Shown in pieces: positions 7,994 to 10,526 of a stretch of DNA of 10,526 nt. The position numbers and the translations under genes are program-made. Source of the stretch: an uncultured Allomuricauda sp. (GTDB taxonomy: Bacteria > Bacteroidota > Bacteroidia > Flavobacteriales > Flavobacteriaceae). The stretch is taken from the NCBI GenBank assembly GCA_937911965.1, contig CALDPL010000107.1, positions 1 to 10,526 on the forward strand, read 5' to 3'. The notes beneath the pieces are model-generated. The model was not told where the DNA came from, searched no databases, and worked only from the letters and a program-made list of their open reading frames with translations. The first letter of the stretch is position 1, and each line of letters begins with the position of its first letter.

Positions 7994-8230
7994 GGCGATT
8001 AAGGCCACGCATGCTTTGTTCTGCCAGCAATATGAGCAATCCCCCTCGATAAAGAAGAACGTCTCATAGCGCCTCTTATACGCCTCCATTTTCAATAGCT
8101 TCCGACTATTCGATCATAAAACTTCCATAAAGAATGTTTATAGGCCTTTTTTTAGCCTTCCGTCCCACAAAAAAGAATCTCCGAGCATTGAAAAAGCTTT
8201 CCTATTTTTGCCCCCAATAAACTTAGCACG
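7994..8230. other. Intergenic region without a recognisable gene
   Basis: A 237-bp spacer. I see no RNA gene or supportable ORF. A small dyad AATAG/CTATT lies around 8095-8112, and a 4-bp stem AGGC/GCCT encloses a T run near 8140-8160, too weak to call a terminator. The right end carries the -7 box of the next gene. Confidence 0.5.
8203..8210 (+). promoter_or_regulatory. -7 box of a probable promoter for the OmpH-like gene
   Basis: TATTTTTG matches TAnnTTTG exactly and lies 20 bases before the ATG at 8231. The nearest upstream TTG (8188-8190) is only 12 bp away, so the -33 element is missing or degenerate. Confidence 0.45.
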
Positions 8231-8737
8231 ATGAAAAAAATAATGATGTTGGTCGTGGCCCTTTCCGCCATGGCATGTCAACAGAACAAGATCGGGTTTG
8301 TGAACAGCCTCGAACTTATGGACGGGTATAAGGAACGGGTCGATCTTGAGGCCAGGTTCAAGACCAAGGCCGATGCCATGACCAAGAAGAGGGACAGTAT
8401 CGCCCAATCCTTCCAGTTGGAACTGCAGGCCTTCCAGACCAAGGCGGAACGCATGTCCCAAAAGAATGCCCAAGAGGAATACGGGCAGTTGCAACAACGG
8501 GGACAGTTTGCCGGCCAGCAATTGCAGATGGAGGAACAACAACTTCAACAAAGCAGCCAGACCGAAATGGATTCCCTGGTCAAAAAGGTCAAAAGGGAAA
8601 TTGAAGCTTACGGCAAGGCCAACGGCTACACCTACATCCTGGGTGGGGGCGATGGCGGTGCGGTCCTCTACGGAGAGGAGGCCCATGACCTCACGGATGC
8701 CATCCTTAAGATCCTGAACGACAAATACGGGAATTGA
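8231..8737 (+). CDS. Skp/OmpH family periplasmic protein, putative lipoprotein
   Basis: A 168-residue exported protein of the Skp/OmpH family, whose known members are periplasmic chaperones for outer-membrane proteins. It starts MKKIMMLVVALSAMACQQ: a short basic end, a hydrophobic core, and C16 in a lipobox-like AMAC, so it may be lipid-anchored. The alanine at -3 is not the usual leucine. KIGFVNSLELMDGYKER (from residue 20) is the first strand and helix of the fold. A Q/E/K-rich amphipathic coiled coil at about 34-125 is the tentacle region. The C-terminal YTYILGGGDGGAVLYGEE...DLTDAILKILN closes the body domain as in other Bacteroidota members. The gene stands alone between its own -7 box and a strong terminator. 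Family assignment is good; true chaperone activity is inferred. Confidence 0.85.
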   Translation: MKKIMMLVVALSAMACQQNKIGFVNSLELMDGYKERVDLEARFKTKADAMTKKRDSIAQSFQLELQAFQTKAERMSQKNAQEEYGQLQQRGQFAGQQLQMEEQQLQQSSQTEMDSLVKKVKREIEAYGKANGYTYILGGGDGGAVLYGEEAHDLTDAILKILNDKYGN

Positions 8738-8768
8738 ACCCCAAATGGTACAAAGAGAATAAAACAGG

Positions 8769-8799
8769 GACCCATTCGAAAGGATGGGTCTTTTGTTTG
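8769..8799 (+). terminator. Intrinsic terminator after the OmpH-like gene
   Basis: GACCCATTC (8769-8777) pairs with GGATGGGTC (8782-8790) in a nine-pair stem with one T-G wobble, capped by the stable tetraloop GAAA, and followed by TTTTGTTTG. This is the clearest Rho-independent terminator in the window. It also argues against starting the next gene at the in-frame ATG 8784 inside the hairpin. Confidence 0.85.
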
Positions 8800-8902
8800 T
8801 GGGCTCCCTAGATCGGGGTCAAGGGACAAATCAACCCCTGGGGGGGATCCCTTGTACAAAATCACCGCTTCTTGATGCTTTATTATCCCTTTTGGGCCGC
8901 CA

Positions 8903-8935
8903 TTGCCCCCATATCGGGGCCATTGGGTATGTTTG
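8903..8935 (+). promoter_or_regulatory. Promoter for the cyclodeaminase-family gene, with nearly no leader
   Basis: TTG at 8903-8905 and a perfect -7 box TATGTTTG at 8928-8935 are 22 bp apart, within the 17-23 bp reported for Flavobacterium promoters. The -7 box ends only four bases before the ATG at 8940, so the transcript would begin at or very near the start codon. Confidence 0.45.
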
Positions 8936-8939
8936 TCCC

Positions 8940-9914
8940 ATGGAAAATACAGTTCGGATAGATGCCGCCTTTATTGAGGAAAACACCCATTTCCCGGATT
9001 TGATCGACGCCCTGGATCGAAGCTTTGCCGAAAAGGCCGCCCTGGTCCCCATGCGACACCACCACGATTTCCCAAACCCCGAAGTGGGGGGAGAGTCCAC
9101 CCTGCTGTTGATGCCCGCCTGGAACCCCGGTAGGGAGGCCGGGGTAAAAATAGCCACGGTGAGCCCGGAGAACGGAAGGTTCAATCTTCCCGCAATACAG
9201 GGGATCTACATTTATCTCGATGCCCTCAAGGGCAGCATCAGGGCGATTTTGGAGGCAAAGAGCCTTACGGTGAAACGCACGGCCGCAGCTTCGGCCCTGG
9301 CCTCCAAATACCTGAGCAGGGAGGATACCAAATCCATGCTCATGATCGGTACGGGGGCCCTTTCCCCTAATTTGATTAGGGCACACGCCAGCATCAGGCC
9401 CATAGAGGAAGTATTTGTATGGGGGCGGGACTTCAAGAAGGCAGAACGCATTTGCGATCTTTTGAAAGGGGGGGACTTTCGGATCACCCCCATCAAGGAA
9501 CTTGAGGAGCACTTGGGCCAGGTGGACCTGATTTCCTCGGCCACCCTTTCCCCAACCCCCTTGGTATTGGGCAAACATTTGAGGTCTGGACAGCATTTGG
9601 ATCTGGTCGGGGCCTACCGTCCGCATATGCGGGAGGCCGATGATTTGGCCGTCCAAAAATCGGAAGTCTTTGTGGACACCTATGAAGGGGGACTCAAGGA
9701 AAGTGGGGACATCGTCCTTCCCCTGCAGCGTGGCGTACTGCTACAAGAAAATATTAAGGCCGATCTCTTCGCCTTGGCCGCCAAGAAAAACAGGGGTAGG
9801 GAAGACAGGGAGCAGATCACGTTTTTCAAATCCGTGGGACATGCCCTGGAGGACCTGACGGCCGCGACCTATTATTTCGATCGGTTCCAAAAGCGGGGCC
9901 AAGGATCGAAGTAA
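8940..9914 (+). CDS. Ornithine cyclodeaminase/mu-crystallin family protein, probable ketimine (delta1-pyrroline-2-carboxylate) reductase
   Basis: A 324-residue NAD(P)-dependent enzyme of the OCD/mu-crystallin family. The N-terminal block FPDLIDALDRSFAEK and MPAWNP..GVK (58-70, with the conserved substrate-binding K70) are followed by KRTAAAS (112-118, carboxylate-binding arginine R113). The Rossmann loop is GTGALSPN (137-144), followed by EEVFVWGRDFKKAE. The C-terminal block FFKSVGHALEDLTAA (295-309) is typical. At the place where true cyclodeaminases have the catalytic aspartate in a GGDCPGKTE-type motif, this protein has GAYRPHMRE (224-232). That fits the reductase branch (delta1-pyrroline-2-carboxylate or related cyclic imines) better than ornithine deamination. 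The start at ATG 8940 follows the family N-terminus; the longer frame from 8784 would begin inside the terminator hairpin. Substrate is inferred. Confidence 0.88.
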   Translation: MENTVRIDAAFIEENTHFPDLIDALDRSFAEKAALVPMRHHHDFPNPEVGGESTLLLMPAWNPGREAGVKIATVSPENGRFNLPAIQGIYIYLDALKGSIRAILEAKSLTVKRTAAASALASKYLSREDTKSMLMIGTGALSPNLIRAHASIRPIEEVFVWGRDFKKAERICDLLKGGDFRITPIKELEEHLGQVDLISSATLSPTPLVLGKHLRSGQHLDLVGAYRPHMREADDLAVQKSEVFVDTYEGGLKESGDIVLPLQRGVLLQENIKADLFALAAKKNRGREDREQITFFKSVGHALEDLTAATYYFDRFQKRGQGSK

Positions 9915-9994
9915 CAAGAAAAAGGAGCAAGGGGGGAACTTTTTGCAACCGAACAGATTGAACTGCGGATGCCCGTCGAAGAACCGGACCGGAA

Positions 9995-10065
9995 GACCGA
10001 AGGCCCCGTCACTTTGAGGATGACATCTATGGAATTTCCCTTTCCCTCTATTGTATCCCGATATA
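9995..10065 (-). pseudogene. Decayed third copy of the Rpn-tail repeat
   Basis: The minus strand at about 10031-9998 reads IDVILKVTGPSV, aligning with IDDIPKVTGLSV of the intact ORF at 10119-10322. Most of about 35 aligned bases agree, for example the ACGGGGC core. A GGGATAC at about 10061-10055 may match the preceding GYP codons, with an insertion of about 20 bp between. No start codon or complete frame remains. Confidence 0.5.
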
Positions 10066-10082
10066 ACCCATTACTCCAAGGT

Positions 10083-10117
10083 CAATGGAAATGTATCAAA
10101 GTGCCTCGATTTCGGAG
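10083..10117 (-). repeat. Duplicated end fragment of the Rpn-tail unit
   Basis: The 35 bp from 10083 match 10323-10357 (the end of the upstream ORF and its spacer) at most positions, sharing TCAAT, GAAAT, ATCAAAG and CTCGATTT. On the minus strand it encodes a spare EIEAL-stop directly after the EIEGL-stop of the ORF at 10119, so the last codons of the unit are present twice. Confidence 0.6.
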
Positions 10118-10118
10118 A

Positions 10119-10322
10119 TCAGAGCCCTTCGATTTCCGCAACGGAAAGCCCCGTTACCTTGGGGATGTCATCGATCGGGTATCCCAAATTCTTCAATTCC
10201 TTGGCAATGGCGAGGGCTTTTAGATGTTGGCTCTCTTGAATTATTTCTTGAAATCCTTCTTGAAACCCTTTTTGAAATCCTTCTTCCCAAGCTTGTCTCT
10301 TGATAATTTCCAAAATGTCCAT
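10119..10322 (-). CDS. Small orphan protein resembling the C-terminal tail of Rpn/PD-(D/E)XK family proteins (copy B)
   Basis: A 67-residue ORF starting at ATG 10322. It begins MDILEIIKRQAWEEG, continues with GFQK-GFQE-GFQE, then HLKALAIAKELKNLG and ends PKVTGLSVAEIEGL. This order (charged glycine-containing repeat, helix KALAIAKELKNLG, then a helix-turn-helix-like VTGLS..EI) is that of the C-terminus of Rpn family recombination-promoting nucleases/putative transposases, but the whole PD-(D/E)XK nuclease part is missing. In E. coli-type rpn genes an internal start produces a similar small C-terminal protein, RpnS, reported to counter the full-length nuclease; a related role here is inference. 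It follows copy A after 15 bp and converges on the cyclodeaminase-family gene. Translation is plausible but unproven. Confidence 0.6.
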   Translation of the reverse strand: MDILEIIKRQAWEEGFQKGFQEGFQEIIQESQHLKALAIAKELKNLGYPIDDIPKVTGLSVAEIEGL

Positions 10323-10450
10323 ATCAATCGAAATAAATCAAAGAGACTCGATTTGCGCAACGGAAAGCCCCGTTACCTTGGCGATGAAATCAAAAGGGTT
10401 TCCCAAATTCTTCAATTCCCTGGCAATGGCGAGGGCCTTAAGTAGTTCGC
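10120..10450. repeat. Imperfect direct repeat of the Rpn-tail coding unit
   Basis: The segments at about 10130-10220 and 10354-10443 are direct copies. They share long blocks such as CGCAACGGAAAGCCCCGTTA and CCCAAATTCTTCAATTCC, with scattered differences, many at third codon positions. This indicates tandem duplication of the whole small ORF followed by divergence under some coding constraint. Confidence 0.8.
10245..10280 (-). repeat. Three tandem 12-bp repeats in copy B
   Basis: On the minus strand GGATTTCAAAAA, GGGTTTCAAGAA and GGATTTCAAGAA follow one another, encoding GFQK, GFQE and GFQE. Copy A lacks this array, which accounts for most of the length difference (67 against 55 residues). 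Confidence 0.8.
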
Positions 10451-10505
10451 CCTTTTCGATTCCTTTTTCCATTTCCTGTCTCTTGATCAATTCTATAATT
10501 CCCAT
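10338..10505 (-). CDS. Small orphan protein resembling the Rpn-family C-terminal tail (copy A)
   Basis: A 55-residue ORF from ATG 10505 to TGA 10338. It reads MGIIELIKRQEMEKGIEKGE, then LLKALAIARELKNLG, and ends AKVTGLSVAQIESL. Apart from the shorter glycine/charged repeat it aligns over its full length with the ORF at 10119-10322. At DNA level the last part is nearly identical, including a shared CGCAACGGAAAGCCCCGTTA and TGGCAATGGCGAGGGC. The KGIEKGE pattern is typical of Rpn-family C-termini. No nuclease domain precedes it within the 21 bp left before the window edge, and a TAA stop on the minus strand at 10526-10524 is in the same frame, so this is not the end of a longer protein in that frame. 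Promoter not visible. Confidence 0.58.
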   Translation of the reverse strand: MGIIELIKRQEMEKGIEKGELLKALAIARELKNLGNPFDFIAKVTGLSVAQIESL

Positions 10506-10526
10506 ATCTATAGTATTATCCGTTAA

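Noticed and set aside
7769..8095. Minus-strand frame of 108 codons covering the end of the methyltransferase gene and the spacer
   Set aside because: Most of it is antisense to a well-supported gene, and the part in the spacer has no recognisable motif.
8820..8854. Hairpin CAAGGGA/TCCCTTG with an inner C/G-rich core, as a leader riboswitch
   Set aside because: It lies upstream of the predicted transcript start and matches no riboswitch class I can recognise; it may be chance in G-rich sequence.
8784..8939. Longer start for the cyclodeaminase-family gene at ATG 8784
   Set aside because: The ATG is within the terminator stem, the added 52 residues do not look like the family, and a promoter sits just before the ATG at 8940.
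9995..10526. Insertion sequence or transposon at the right end
   Set aside because: The Rpn-like tails recall proteins often labelled transposase, but no nuclease domain, terminal inverted repeats or target duplication are visible.

Overview
The window looks like chromosomal DNA of a flavobacterium (Bacteroidota). The reasons are a DUF4175 envelope protein, a Skp/OmpH-like lipoprotein, starts without strong Shine-Dalgarno sequences, and several -7 boxes of the Bacteroidota type TAnnTTTG. Species cannot be told. No full-length transposase, integrase, phage gene, CRISPR array or RNA gene is visible.

Layout. Positions 1-1072 (minus) hold the first 357 codons of glutamyl-tRNA synthetase (gltX), which runs off the left edge. 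A divergent spacer of about 160 bp separates it from a plus-strand block: a 1118-residue DUF4175 membrane/coiled-coil protein, ybeY (overlapping it by 20 bp), an AT-rich spacer, mnmG, a class I SAM-dependent methyltransferase of unknown substrate, a Skp/OmpH-like putative lipoprotein closed by a strong intrinsic terminator, and an ornithine cyclodeaminase/mu-crystallin family reductase. The core genes serve translation (GltX charges tRNA-Glu, YbeY matures rRNA, MnmG modifies the tRNA wobble uridine) and the cell envelope (DUF4175, OmpH-like).

Three identical perfect 16-bp palindromes, TGTTCCACGTGGAACA, lie around mnmG: one forms the last codons of ybeY, one ends six bases before the mnmG start codon, and one lies just after the mnmG stop. 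They fit the ParB/Spo0J parS consensus in all but one position and mark a likely chromosome partitioning centre, so the window is probably close to the replication origin. The 145-bp stretch between the first two is only about one quarter G+C.

The right end (about 9995-10505, minus) holds a small repeat array: two intact 55- and 67-codon ORFs that resemble only the C-terminal tail of Rpn/PD-(D/E)XK family proteins, plus a decayed third copy and a duplicated tail fragment. These nuclease-less, RpnS-like tail ORFs and the parS cluster are the two most interesting parts of the window.
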